NCBI GenBank assembly: GCA_963920525.1
Contig: OY986436.1
Location: 13,405,467 to 13,469,466, forward strand
DNA length: 64,000 nucleotides
Source: Dichetophora obliterata
Taxonomy: Eukaryota; Arthropoda; Insecta; Diptera; Sciomyzidae
Reading direction: 5' to 3'
The notes beneath the pieces were generated by a model. The model was not told the DNA's origin, did not search any database, and saw nothing but the letters and a program-made list of their open reading frames with translations. Of the stretch, positions 45,455 through 56,616 are shown in pieces. Made by a program: the position numbers and the translations under genes. How positions within the stretch are numbered: position 1 is the stretch's first letter; the number at the start of each line of letters is the position of its first letter.

Positions 45455-45902
45455 AGAATAACACCGTTACTATACTCTGGGTCCCAGGACCCTTTTACTA
45501 TAAAAGAAAAACTAATAAGGGAGGAGAGACATAAACGATCAAACCTTTGGAAAAGTCTCCCAAAGCTAAGACAATCCAAATTGCTTTTCAGAGATTTTAG
45601 CACTCAGAGATTAAAATTGTGTATAAACTTAGGCAAATAAAATCTAAGAATTTTAATGGGCTTTGTTACAGGATACTGCAAACTTAAATATCACCTGATA
45701 AAATTGGGCATCGAAACCGATAGCAACTGCACTTTCTGTGAAGAAGCTTAGGAGACTCCAATGCACCTACTTACAAACTGCAACGCTGTGGATCGCAGAC
45801 GTAAGCTAACTCTTCAGAACTATGAGCTGAGTCTAGAGCAAATTATTGAACCTAAAAACATACCTAAATTCATTAGAGAAATGGGTCTGCATGAAACTCC
45901 GT
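45455..45902 (+). pseudogene. LOA-4 RNase H end and C-terminal knuckle
   Basis: VTILWVPGP (RNase H C-terminal motif, normally VPGH), then RSNLWKSLPKLRQSKLL, RILMGFVTGYCKLKYHLIKL, and the knuckle SNCTFCEEA-stop-ETPMHLLTNC (Cys-x2-Cys...His...Cys). The frame ends at FIREMGLHETP-stop (45902). Two in-frame stops. The 3' UTR probably runs to about 45950, after which a minus-strand LOA copy starts. Confidence 0.8.
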
Positions 45903-45984
45903 AGTCCACTAACCTAGCGGAACCTTGAGAAGGAGGTACAATAGATCTCCACCATATAACATTAACATTAAAATAAAGTAATAT

Positions 45985-47515
45985 TGGCCTAATGACTGCT
46001 GTAAAGAGCCAGTCAGTAACACTTGGTTGTCAGCCCCACCTTCCGCCTTTTGTGCATGAATACAAGGCAATATTCGCTTTTTTGGCTCTCTTAAGCAGAT
46101 TGGGCTTCCAGTTTAGTTTTCTATCCAGATGAGGCCCAGGTGTTTTGCATGATCTAAGAAGCTAAGTCTTATGCTTTCCAGTTTAGGGGGACTAAATCGA
46201 GGTAAATTGTGTTTTTTGGTGAAAATCACTAACTCCGCTTCAATTTTTACGCTGAGTCCAGCTGATAGCCCAATTTACAAGAGTACTTAGGCAGTTTTGC
46301 ATGTCTCGAAGGGTAGTTATACCTTTTCCAGATGTAAGAATCGCAACGTCACTAGCATAAGCTATCACCCTACACGCCTCTAGTTCCAGTTTGACTAGTA
46401 GGTCATTTACTGATAGATTCTAGAGTAGAGGCGAAAGAACCCCACCCTGAGGTGCTCCCCTTAGTACAGATCTTAACTTGGATGCCGTTCTAAAATGTCC
46501 ACTTCTAATCCTGCCTACCAGCTTCTGATTTATCAGTGTTATCAGTTCAGCATACTCCTTAAGCTCCATCAGCGTATTTGTGATAGGTCTTACTTCGACG
46601 TTTTGAAAGGCCGCTTCTATATCAATAAAATCTATCATTGTATCTTTCTTATGTAGTAGAAAAATTTAACGATAATAATGGTAGTCGTTATCGGTCACTG
46701 TACGTGCCACGTTCATAGAAAATTACAGTTTTCGCTAACTAACGATAACGAAAACCGTCGTTAACGCGTTTGGGAATTCCGCCACTGATGGAGGGATTTT
46801 GCAATTATGGAAACCAAGGAGAGCTGTTTCCATTGATTTGACTTTGGTGTAAGTATGTTGTGCTAGTGACAACGGTTTCTTTTCTGTCTTTAATCTCAAG
46901 TGAATGTCGATTAATCTCTCGATAATTTTTAGAAGAAAAGATAAGAGACTATAGTAATTGGTCCAAGGTCTTTTGTGTTTACGTGTGAGCTTTTGCCTGT
47001 CTTTGATATAAATATAACCTTCACATTACCACAACGTTTGGGAAAGTGATTTAGGTCCAGGCAGCTATGGTAGATCAATATAAGCCGCTCCTTAATGATG
47101 CCATACGACTTTTCAATTTCAGTGGGAACTATACCATTTATTTCTGGTGACTTAACGGTTTGAAGCTACTGATTACCCATTCGAGCTTTGTTTGTGTGAG
47201 TATTTCCAAAAATTTGTTCACAGATAGTAAGTGATCTTTCTAAACTTGAACGTTACATATCTCTGAACATCCCGGAAAGTGGGTTTCTACTAAAAGATTC
47301 AAAGATTCCACACTGTTTGGGGTCCAAGTACCATCTTCTTTTCTCATGAAGCTTGGATTGGAGGGAACCGTAGCTAGAATTTTCCTAAGCCTTGACGCAT
47401 CTAAGGCTTGTGTTACTTTTTCAGAAAAGATACTCCAGGACTGTCTTTGTGTTTTTCTCAATATTAAGATTTAGAGCATATGTTCTAAATTTTAGGTGGT
47501 GGAGACAAGTCTCTA
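45985..47515 (-). mobile_element. LOA/R1-group LINE, reverse transcriptase region (LOA-5)
   Basis: On the minus strand: linker FSEKVTQALDASRLRKILAT and EDGTWTPNSVESLNLLVETH (47461-47240); a frameshifted reverse transcriptase start including KAGKxSHxNPKDxRPIS-like words (47100-46950); a ~130 bp insertion (46660-46790); then the core (46638-46420). Neither the endonuclease nor the 3' end is present. Confidence 0.78.
46300..46638 (-). pseudogene. LOA-5 reverse transcriptase core
   Basis: MIDFIDIEAAFQNVEVRPIT (first catalytic Asp in FIDIEAAF), LRSVLRGAPQGGVLSPLL, then past a stop NLSVNDLLVKLELEACRVIA and YASDVAIL at 46359-46348. The invariant YADD is YASD here, so one of the two catalytic Asp residues of the core is lost. 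KHLGLIW and KPNLLKRAKK-like words follow to about 46100. Confidence 0.82.
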
Positions 47516-47923
47516 GATGGGCCCTCATAGACCATATTATTGGTCCATTGTGATAAGTCACTGGTTTATGATTCATAAGTTAGTAGTCAGTGATAAAACT
47601 AGAATCATGTTCTTTAATGTTAATAAAATAAAATTCGAATCCGACTTTTTCTCTTTGCATAGCGGAAAATGTGAAAAATTTTGTCTGAGTAATGATATCT
47701 TCTATCTATAAAGTATCTTCTTCTTCTAAATGTCCTCAAACTTTCTTTGATGTTGGGTCTTGTTCTTCGGGTTGTTTTTCTATTGAAAATGTTAGTTCCT
47801 TCAAGTATCTAGGTGTCTGGTTGGATAGTGATATGAATTGGTCAACTATCACAGGCTCGGATCCAGGGGGGTGCTATGGGCGCTGAAGCCCCCAGACGCT
47901 TAATTTAATTTTTTAATTAAATA

Positions 47924-48350
47924 CTAGCAGTTACCCGCGGCTTTGTCCGCAGTAGGTTAGAGTCATTTCAGCATTTATATTTTTGGAAAGGGGCAAGAAG
48001 GAACGAAAAGCTTAAAATTGTAAAAATAGTAAGTGGCTCATAAATAAGTGTGTACTACAAAATATTAAAATATAAATAAGCAAATTATTTTTGAAAGTAA
48101 TTTTGTTCAAAATGTTATGAAGGTGTTTAATTTTCTCGGTTGGCTCTTAAATTTCGATAACGTTAAGTATGCATGCCTGCGTATATTCGGTTATTGACAT
48201 TTTTCTTTAATTGAATTGAAGACAAAAATATTAAATACCTGCAGTCATTCAGCTCATGTAGTCAGTGTTTCCAAATAACCAATGTTAATCCGTTTTTCAA
48301 TATGATCGATGCACTAATTCCTACGCGATAAAATTATAAAAAATCATAGA
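47924..48350 (-). mobile_element. Short Helitron inside the hAT element
   Basis: The minus-strand end reads CTGCGGACAAAGCCGC (a hairpin, GCGG/CCGC), then GGGTAACTGCTAG|T at 47924, the classic Helitron 3' end. A plausible 5' end A|TCTATGATTTTTTAT lies at 48350. No coding. The 3' end is firm, the 5' end less so. Confidence 0.6.
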
Positions 48351-48472
48351 TTATTGACACAAATTTCTATTGATTTGTTTTTTTCAATTAGTTATTATTT
48401 ATATTCACTTACATAAAATTTAGCATATAAAAAACCAAAACAAAACAAAAATGGCACAAAATAGGCTGTAGG

Positions 48473-48601
48473 CTTAATTGGGTAGCCCTATCAAACATTC
48501 ACAAAGAAATTGATATTAACCCAGAGGAAATCGCTGAATTTTTTTGTAAATTAAAAAATCGACGCATGAGTAACGCGAATGGGGATATTGAAGATCTATA
48601 A
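48473..48601 (+). pseudogene. hAT transposase C-terminal fragment (dimerisation end)
   Basis: The 42-codon frame reads LNWVALSNIHKEIDINPEEI, AEFFCKLKNRRMSNANGD, IEDL-stop. The pattern 'L..LALLNIHREI.v..eevid.fa..k.Rr' is the usual extreme C-terminus of many hAT transposases (the ZMYM/DUF4371-like branch), following the dimerisation domain. The rest of the enzyme, including the catalytic core, is gone. It is too short for a standard open-frame search and was found by eye. It supports calling the surrounding element hAT. Confidence 0.72.
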
Positions 48602-48675
48602 GCTTCCATATAATAACTTAATTTTATACAAATAGCAAATAGCTAAATAAAGAATGTAAAAAAAAGCATGAAAAG

Positions 48676-49357
48676 TGCGTGAAGATAAATTCGTCAATCC
48701 GACGATAACTTAGCGAAGACTCAAATCAATACTTTTGATCCGCAAAAAATTAAATTCGTACTTTTTGCTAAGTATGAATTGAATTTTCGGAGTAAATTTC
48801 CTCCCAAAATTAAATTCGTTCTTTTTGCACAGTACGAATTTAGTTTTTGGGAGGAAATTAAATTCGTTATTTTTGCAAAGTACGAATTTAACTTTTAGGA
48901 GGAACTTAAATTCGTTCTATATGCAAAGTACGAGCTTAACTTTTGAATCGAGTTTATCTTTTGGCACAATTAAGTACTGAAACTTAGTACCATGAACGCC
49001 AGTTCCACTACTTTTTAAAAAATATGTATGGCAATAGTCTTAATTGTGCGCTCAAAATTGTGCCAAAAGATAAACTCGATTAAAAAAAGTTAAACTCGTA
49101 TTTTGCATAAAGAATGAATTTAAGTTCCTCCCAAAAGTTAAATTCGTACTTTTCAAAAAGAACGAATTCAATTTCCTCCCAAAGGTTAAATTCGTACTGT
49201 GCAAAAAGAACGAATTTAATTTTGGGAGAAAATTTCCTCCGAAAATTAAATTCGTATTTAGAAAAAAGTACGAATTTAACTTTTTGCGGATCAAAAGTAT
49301 TGGTTTGAGTCTTCGCTAAGTTATCGTTGGATTGACGAATTTATCTTCACGCACTTT
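48676..49357. repeat. 680-bp palindrome whose arms are built of ~60-bp palindromes
   Basis: Arms 48676-48970 and 49062-49357 are inverted copies (cgtgaagataaattcgtcaa... / ...ttgacgaatttatcttcacg). Inside each arm the module 'cctcccaaaattaaattcgt', then 'actttttgcaaagtacgaat', then 'ttaacttttgggagg' repeats three to four times, and each module is itself a palindrome. The arms meet around an ~90 bp non-palindromic middle. Confidence 0.8.
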
Positions 49358-50639
49358 AAGAATTTTAAGTTGAATATAATCATTAGCTGCTTCTTTTCTT
49401 TCAATTCTTACAAATTGTATAAACTTTAAGCTTTTGATATGCTTTTGAATTATATACTCATGATGTTTAAAACGTATATATAACTTATAAAAATCAGTTT
49501 ACTATGTAATACATCAATAGATACAATGAATAAAAAAAACTAATTTGCTTATTTAGCCCAAACCCCCCCCCCCCCTCCACGAGTAATTTCTAGATCCGCT
49601 ACAGAACTCACATAACTGTGCATAATTTCGCTACTATACTCACATAATTTCTAGATCCGCTACTGAACTCACATAACTGTGCTATAGAAGTATCTCATTG
49701 TTACTACTAGACATCTCTATTTGTTAAGAGCTTATTGTAGCCCTATTCTTCTTAAGTGTATCTATTTTGGACTATTTGATTCAAAACTTGAGTATGGGTG
49801 TTGGGGTGGTACGCACAAAAATAAAATTTTTCCTCTTCTCGTCTTACAAAAGCATGCCTTTGCATCTTAGCATCTGTTACTTTTTAAAAATCTTAACATT
49901 CTGCCGTTAAAACATTTATATTTCTATAAAGTTTTAAAACTCTTTTGAGTCGACGCTCAGGCATATATCATTTACGAATCAATAGTCAGAATATGGCTGC
50001 TGTTCCACCTCATACCTTGAGAATTTTGATGAACTCTTTTACTTCAGTAGCTCCAGGGCTTTTCAATAGCCTTCCGTTTGAAATAAGATCTATTTGGGTT
50101 AAATGTGTTTTACTAAAAAGGATAAAACTTTGGCTTTTAGAATGTAATAATTCAGATATGGATGCATTACTATTGCTTACACTCTGATTAAAGTCTCTTT
50201 GAGTTCATTTCGAATTTTGTTAGTTTGTTTCATCATAATAATTATCATTTATAATAATTAATAATAACTTTTTTAGTTATAATTTTTAAGAATAATTAAT
50301 AAAAATTGTTTTAATATGCAATCTTAATTAATTTTACTTTATGTCCCTAACCCTTTTTCATAATTTCATTATCTTATTATTTCTTATTATATAATTTAAA
50401 CATTGCTATTATAAATTTAATCTTGTAATAGTTTTTAAATTCTTAGTAATTTTTTTGATTATTATATATTAATATACAACTGTATTCGCCTCTAGTTCCT
50501 TGTGAACTATAGAATAAGTTGATATTATATGATATATATATGATAGTTCTGTATTTTTTTAATTCTGTAATAAATAAAATAAAAATAAAAATAAAATAAA
50601 TAGTAATATTTAATAAAATAATTAATTAAATAAATAAAT

Positions 50640-50900
50640 AAAAATAACATAGATGAAAAGACGCACACAGTACAACTAGGCTGTATTTAGTGTTGCCGAA
50701 AGCTGTAGAAACATGTGATATCGAATCTGAGGCCGTTATGACGTTACCTTAGTCAAATCAATTTACTAAGCGATTCTCACCACAAACTTTCCTACCAACA
50801 AAATATGTTTTGATTAGAAATAAGCAAAGAAATTCCTGAAATCGAACCCGCGACACCGGGCTGAAAGTTCAGCGTGCTATCACTAGACAACCGAGATCGT
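50640..50900 (-). mobile_element. tRNA-derived SINE-like element, minus strand
   Basis: On the minus strand a tRNA-like head starts at about 50898: GATCTCGGTTGTCTAGTGAT (A-box region), GCACGCTGAA, and a B box GGGTTCGATTTCAGG at 50850-50836. A body of about 190 bp without similarity to the SINE at 8743 follows, ending in an AT-rich tail next to the LINE-C tail. Only one copy is in the window, so the family is not proven. A plain tRNA pseudogene is the alternative. Confidence 0.55.
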
Positions 50901-51900
50901 CTAGACTCATTAGCCATAAAATTTTAAAAATTTTCCAAAAAATAAAATTCCATAAAAAAATTAATTATTTGCAATATAAAGATTTAAAAAAAAATTTTTA
51001 ATTTTTGTAGTTCGAAAAGAACATTTGAATTATTGAGTGAAAATTCAGAAGAAATTTTTATAAGGCCCTGCTATACGTTCAATATTTATTGTGATTTTTG
51101 GATCCGAGATCCAGATTTGAAAATATTTTAATATTTTACGATATTGGATTACGATCCATCAATATTGTATGCAAATGTTCAATAAATATTCCCAGCCAGC
51201 CAAATGCGGAGCGCTCTGAAGCAGGAGTGAAAAGGGACTCCCACGTATCCTGGACTGGAATGTTCCTCCGTGAACAGAGCATCGCATAGGAGCGTTTTGG
51301 GAGTGTTGAATCACGTTGCGTCTTTTTATTATCTCTGTTTTGTTCTTTTTTATTCCATACGCTTAAGTTCACTATTGCAAATAAGCCTGTTACTAAAAGC
51401 GGTTCGGTGTGCGGTTTTCCTAATAAATTCCTAATTTTACTTATAATTTATTTATGGTAGGATCGCATATTTTTAATATAAAATCAATGGAACAAAAAAT
51501 AAACTGCATTGAAATACAGTCCAACGAACTCTTAAATCTAGAAGATTTAATTTACGAGCCCTTTGTTTCAAGTTTGGTACTTTTTTTTTTAACTGGTCAG
51601 AACAATTTTTTATTTTACTTTAATTTAGCTGGGTTTCGAACCCATCCCAGCAAAAAAGTGCTTCCAAAAGAAGGTAAGTTGGAAGGGAAAGTCTTGAATT
51701 CCATCGCTTGCACTTTCATACCCAGAAGGCATTCTTTTAACATATGCATGTCATTGGAAAGAATGCTTTCCTTAGTCTTCTCTAGAAGTTCTTTCAGAAT
51801 TTTTTTCAATGGAAGATTTCTTTGAGCCCTTAAATGAAAGGATTCTAGTAGGTGTTTTTGAGGAAAACTTTAAGAAGGCATTCCATGGAATGAAATGGTT
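50900..51900. other. Non-coding stretch, nothing recognised
   Basis: AT-rich with a somewhat GC-richer part at 51190-51310. Open frames here are short and low in protein-like signal. The string 'gtttcgaaccc' at 51635 resembles a reversed B box but has no A box nearby. Confidence 0.35.
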
Positions 51901-51904
51901 TTTG

Positions 51905-52100
51905 TGGTTAGGGGGGCTTGAATATCCCTTTTTCCCGATTTTATCGCGGTTTTAGTGTTGGATATGGAAGGTTTTGCTGGGGGTTTAAAAAAATTCACGT
52001 AAAATATCCCTTTTCCCGATTTTCGCGGCATTTTGGTGTTTGAAGTAGGAAGTGGTTGCGTTTTGTTGGAGGTTTGAAAAATCCCACGGAAAATTAAAAA
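51905..52100. repeat. Direct repeat, two units of about 90 bp
   Basis: 'atatcccttttcccgatttt..cgcg..tttt.gtgtt.ga' followed by 'ggaag..ttg..tt.g.tggggtttaaaaa..tc.acg' appears at 51922 and again at 52003. Confidence 0.6.
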
Positions 52101-52109
52101 ATACCTGAA

Positions 52110-53035
52110 AAAAATAATTGAAATTAAATGCTATTTGAATGTCTTTGAGAAGTGGTTTAAGAGAATGCTCCTGAAAGCACATCTTGATAAGTCTTAAAAA
52201 AAGCACAATTGGATCTATAGAATGTCTTCTAGAAGCAGTGTCCCAAAGAATGCATTCCACATTTGTAACAAAAATTTTGCTGGGATGTTTCTGCTGGTGT
52301 GTAGTGTTGCGTTTGGTGTAGGAGAATATAAAAGCCCGCACAGAATCTTTGCGGGTTATCTGAGTGAGCATTCTCGGACGCCGAAATCACTCATTTGTGG
52401 AGTCCTTTGGGCACACCTATCTCATATATATTGAAAAGGCCCTTTTCTCCGGCAGATGTGATGCTTTGGGACTCTTTTCGGAGTCTCCCTAAGAGAGTCA
52501 GCTCACCTTAAAAGGAGTCCTAACGATGCACCTTGTGGACTCTGCTGGTGGGTTGGGTTGCGATACTGGATCGTGTTAAATGTATATTGAACGTGTAGGC
52601 ACCTTAAAGTTAAAATCAATATTGTACATACTCATAAAGATAGTGTTTAAGTCAGACACCTGTTTCATTTTGCTATGTTTGAGCTTTATTGTAAGCTCAA
52701 GATCTTTCTCACTTTTTTCACTACATAGGTAAAACAGAATTTCGTAAAAAAAAAATTGAGCAAAAATCATGCTAATGACATGCTCTTTCAACTTGTGTGC
52801 TAGCACTAAACTAGCGTCATGGCAGCATTTCTCAAGTTTTCTCTACGTCATTTCTGCACTAAATACTTTCGATGCCCTTTAGTTAAAACTTTTCAGAATA
52901 CTTGAGGCGTTTAACAATTTTTTATTTTTGTTTTCCTCATTACTTATTGCTTGTGTGGCTGTTGTAGGATGAGAAATTGCAGAAAATCTAGAAACTTAAA
53001 CCGAAAAATGCAGCCAAGTGTAGCTGGTATAAAAA
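52110..53035. other. Non-coding stretch, nothing recognised
   Basis: At 52390-52560 the word 'gagtcc/ggactc' recurs several times in a GC-richer patch. No gene was identified. Confidence 0.35.
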
Positions 53036-53039
53036 AAGA

Positions 53040-53310
53040 CAGCGCAAAAGTTAAATAAAAGCATTCCATAAGCAGCAGCGTGACGCAATGGCCTACACTG
53101 AGTCATTTCACTTTACGGCACAGAGCCCTGCGAGCACGTCATTCTGGCCAACCGACCGACCGACCGACCCAACCAACGACTTAGCAACTCAATAGGTCAA
53201 CATAAACACTCGCGTACGCTGTGAAATTCGAGATGAGTTGGCGCTGGAAACGAGTCCGGTTGAGAGGACAGCGAATAACTTGGGTTAACGCGTAAAAGTG
53301 TTGCCAACTG
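53040..53310. other. GC-richer island with (GACC)n, possibly unique or regulatory
   Basis: A short stretch with clearly higher GC than its surroundings, containing (CCGA)n at 53149-53169 and no transposon marks. A 20-codon frame (MSWRWKRVRLRGQRITWVNA) is present but too short to support. It could be an alternative 5' exon or an enhancer of the host gene; this is speculation. Confidence 0.3.
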
Positions 53311-53319
53311 GCGGCTATT

Positions 53320-55325
53320 ATTTTTGTATTTATCATTGTCGCATGTTGACAAGTGTGAGTTTTAGAAATTTTTTCTTACATATTTTTTTGTGTGCCCCTT
53401 TTTATTTGAATTTAATTTTTCTGGCCACACTCTGATTTATTACATGTCTTTGAATTTATTTTGCCAACTTTTCTTTAAGCTTTGGCTTTAAGCCAGAAAA
53501 TTAACCGACCAATACATATATCTTGGAAATTCCTTTTTTTTAATACTTACTTTATTTTGTAAAATTTGATATTCAATCTTTGTGGTCAGTGCATTTCTTT
53601 GCTTTTTCAAATAGACTTGACCAATCTTTTAATTTTTTTGTTGTTTTCATTTTCCTTTGATTCTTTCCTTTTCAGTTAGACATTTCTATAAGCTGTAGTT
53701 TTTTGGTTTTATTGGAGGAAGTTGTAAAGTAATGGAAAGTTTCCAATAGCTGACTACATAGTTTAAAGGCTGTCATGTTCGAGAGAAAAAGTGAACTTGA
53801 TGGTGAAATTTTAATTTCATTTGAAGTTTCATTTTTATTTTTAAAGTTGTATCTTATATAATTTTTATTATAATAAAGACGATTTAAGAATTTACAAATC
53901 GAGGAGCTGTTGAAAAACATATACTTAGCATTAAATTTGCATGAAAATTTTTAAATTACGGTTAGAGTAACTTCGGGTAATGTGGAATATGCGGCTCATG
54001 TGGAACCCTCTCCTTTTTCGCAAACGAACTCTTATTTGGCAACTCTAATTGTTTGTTACAAAGTTTACAGTAAAATATTAGCAGCAAGCGCTTGGCAATA
54101 CAATTGGTGGTACCGTTAGTTTTAGAGACCTTTAAAGACAACTTTTAACCCTAAAGTGGGGGTTTAGTTTTAGGTTTAAATGATAGAATATTGAAGGCAT
54201 TGTTCAAAAATATTTGTACAGTTGTGCGAAATCAATTTTGAAACAGTCTGAGATACAGCAACACTCAAAAAGTTAGGTGACGATATCGAAATAGTGGACG
54301 CAGGGAGGGTTAAATAAGATATATTATCGAAAATGGGATATAGAAAGCATAAAGCACGCTGTAGAACGAGTTTAAATAATGTAATTAGAATGAAATTAGT
54401 ATAATAATGAAATTAATACAAAGTAATCAGTTGGGCAATAGACCAGAAATCACACTGAATACATCTGCTGAAATTTTAGCTAATACTTTTACCAAGAGCG
54501 CGAAAAGGGTTCTACAATATCCGAACTTACTCTATGTTTAATGATTACACTGTAAATGAATTGGGCACTTTTTTGGGCAAACTAGTTGGGGAAATAGCAT
54601 TTAAGCATATTTTGAGGAGGCTGAATTAAATAGCGTTCATGATTTTTCAATATATTTGGTCCAGTTTCGAGAAATTAAACTTGCAAGTCATGTACTTGTT
54701 GATGCAGTTATTGTAAGAAAATCTTTTCTTGATTGCCCTTAGTGCATTAATGTCTTTAAGTGGAACATCTAAAATTACTTGAGAAATTTCATGTTAGAGT
54801 TTAACTCTTAAAAGCTAATCCTTAGTGTCTTAATTAACCCATTTATAAAAAACCGTTTTTTCGTAAAAAGCTTTGTTTAAACAAAAGCAAGTAATTTTTT
54901 TATCAATATTCATCTTAAATGCTGGTGCTATATTAACTTACAAATTAATTCAAAATAATGGGACCTCCAATTTTAGGACGCTTCGGCAATTCCGGGATTT
55001 CGTGATTTAAAAAACACAATCCCGGTATCCCGGGTCTAGTCCCAGGTTTGACAAAACTTAGAAAACGAATTTTTTGCAAGACGTAATACGAACTTTCAAA
55101 GTAGTTATGCTTTGTTTGACAACACAAAACATTGCAGAAGATTTAAAAAGAACTACAAAACACAGTTTCGGTTAAGTGTTTGGATAGTATTGATTGCTTG
55201 TTTTTGAAAAACATGGATCAATTCTTTTAAAAAACTTAATTATATGGGATCATTCTGAAGGTTCATAAAATTATTTAATAAATAAAGTAGTTTAATAATT
55301 TTAGTATTTGTAGAAAGGAATTTTC
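53320..55325. other. AT-rich non-coding stretch, nothing recognised
   Basis: A short patch at 54960-55030 repeats 'cccgg.atcccggg'-like words, which may be a remnant of an element end. No gene was seen. Confidence 0.35.
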
Positions 55326-55716
55326 TATGTAGAAATTTTGTGATATTTTGTACAGCTTGTTTAAGGAAGTTTTTTTTCATTTTTAAGTTCACATTTTAGT
55401 TTTTCTAAGTTAGTATTTGTGATATTTTGTACAGAAAGTTCAAGAAAGATTTATATTTTTCACGTTATATATTGTACAGCAAGTTAAAAAAAAAATTTAA
55501 TTTTAGTATTATTAAAATAACATTTGAGTATTTCTAAGAAAATATCATGCTTTAAAATATTGTGTTATTTTGTACAGCTAGTTTAAGAAAGGTTTATATA
55601 TAAACATTTTTTAATATCACATTTATGTTTTTTTTTTGGTAGCATCATTGAATTTTTTGTAAATGTTCTTAAAATTATTAAAAAGAAAAATTGGATAATA
55701 TAGTTAGTATTTCTAA

Positions 55717-56616
55717 GGGCCATTTTTTCAGTGCGAGCTTAAGGGGACTGTACACACCTGGATTTTTCAAAAATGAAATTTTTAAAATGCAAATTGTTTT
55801 AAGAAAGGAGCAAGATATCTTATTGAAACTTTGCATGTTTATTTTTATATAAAAAAGTACAAAAATTTATTTTTTTGGATTTTCCAGCGTGTTTTTTTTT
55901 GTCTGCTGCAGGTTTTTGAAAATAACATAAAAAAATCGCGGCGGGCGGGATTTTGACTCACTGGAACGTCTGAAAAAAAATAAAAACGGGGTTGTCATCA
56001 GCATCAAAGCCGCTATAGATTGAACTAAAATAATTTTTTTGGCAAAAATTGACAAAATGGCGGCGTTTTTTCGAAAATAGCCGATTTTTTGGACAAAAAA
56101 ATCCCTTGAAAACCGAAAATACTTTACGATCTTTCTATCCATAGTTCAATCTATAGACTTATTTGTGTACAATAACATATTAAAATTTCAGAATGATCAG
56201 TGTAGTAGTTTTTTTTACCACGCCCGCCAACTCAAAAAATGTGATTTCTAGAAAAAGCGCTTTAAAGTTTTTAACACCGACTATACGGCCTTGACGCTTT
56301 GCGTTTAAAACCTTTGCCATTTAACGTAGAAACAAGTTTCTAATTTTAAATAATTAAAAATAGATTCTTTGAGGACTTTTGAACAAAAATCAATCATAAA
56401 AAAAATTTAATTTTTTGAAATTTCAGGTGTGTACTTGTCCGCTTAAATTCTAGTCAAATTAAACTGAGGCTAACTCACCAAAAATGAACATTTAAACGAG
56501 GTTTAACTCGATATTTTACCATTCTATGGTGTTATATTGAATTAAATTTTCACATAACGTGTTTCTTTTGTGCCTTAACCGAGTTTAAACGTTAAGTTTT
56601 AGTGAAAAATTGGACC
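55717..56616. mobile_element. PIF/Harbinger-like MITE, TSD TAA
   Basis: Ends GGGCCATTTTTTCA (left) and, inward from the right, GGTCCAATTTTTCA, flanked by TAA on each side (55714-55716 and 56617-56619). A 3-bp TWA duplication with ends starting GG(G) is usual for PIF/Harbinger. About 200 bp belong to it; the rest is the TTAA-flanked insertion. Confidence 0.6.
55743..56442. mobile_element. TTAA-flanked non-autonomous element nested in the MITE
   Basis: Flanked by TTAA (55739-55742 and 56443-56446), the piggyBac target word. Ends GGGGACTGTACACACCTG and, inward from the right, GCGGACAAGTACACACCTG, both followed by T-rich 'atttttcaaaa'. The interior is non-coding. piggyBac ends usually begin CCC, so the superfamily call is tentative. 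Confidence 0.55.

Larger units (their letters stand above)
42611..45950 (+). mobile_element. LOA/R1-group LINE (LOA-4), 5'-truncated after YADD, with a mariner inside
   Basis: Parts in order: reverse transcriptase end (42611-43270), DD41D mariner (43272-44566), RNase H (44583-44921), an unidentified ~530 bp insertion (44925-45450), and the C-terminal region (45455-45902). The 5' truncation falls just after the reverse transcriptase core (first residues GKFEDTLCELIQKGL). Confidence 0.82.
47852..49665 (+). mobile_element. hAT element remnant with internal palindrome, in LINE-C
   Basis: Left end CAGGCTCGGATCCAG and right end (inward) CAGTAGCGGATCTAG, each flanked by an 8-bp word: AACTATCA (47844-47851) and AACTCACA (49666-49673), a target duplication with two differences. 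The last part of a hAT transposase is still readable (48473-48601). It also contains a Helitron (47924-48350) and a 680-bp palindrome. The right end plus flank is present twice in tandem (49592-49623 and 49654-49686). Confidence 0.75.
47520..50640 (+). mobile_element. CR1-like LINE 3' part (LINE-C), interrupted by a hAT element
   Basis: Plus-strand words: KTRIMFFNVNKIKFESDFFS, CFSIENVSSFKYLGVWLDSD, MNWST, then the hAT element (47852-49665). The protein resumes as THITVL, RHLYLLRAYCSPILLK, CIYFGLFDSKLEYGCWGGT, and ends in VAPGLFNSLPFEIR...LLLTL-stop at 50187. A 3' UTR and AAAT-rich tail (about 50570-50645) follow. 5'-truncated within the reverse transcriptase C-terminal part. Confidence 0.8.

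Noticed and set aside
50836..50900. Possible functional tRNA gene on the minus strand
   Set aside because: Box-like motifs are present, but acceptor and anticodon stems do not pair well.
51450..51825. 123-codon open frame
   Set aside because: No recognisable domain, codon use like the surrounding AT-rich sequence, and no splice signals in sensible places.
53672..53920. 82-codon minus-strand open frame
   Set aside because: Asn/Lys/Phe-rich text of AT-rich DNA; no domain.
54955..55035. Possible transposon end rich in CCCGG words
   Set aside because: No partner inverted repeat or target duplication was found.
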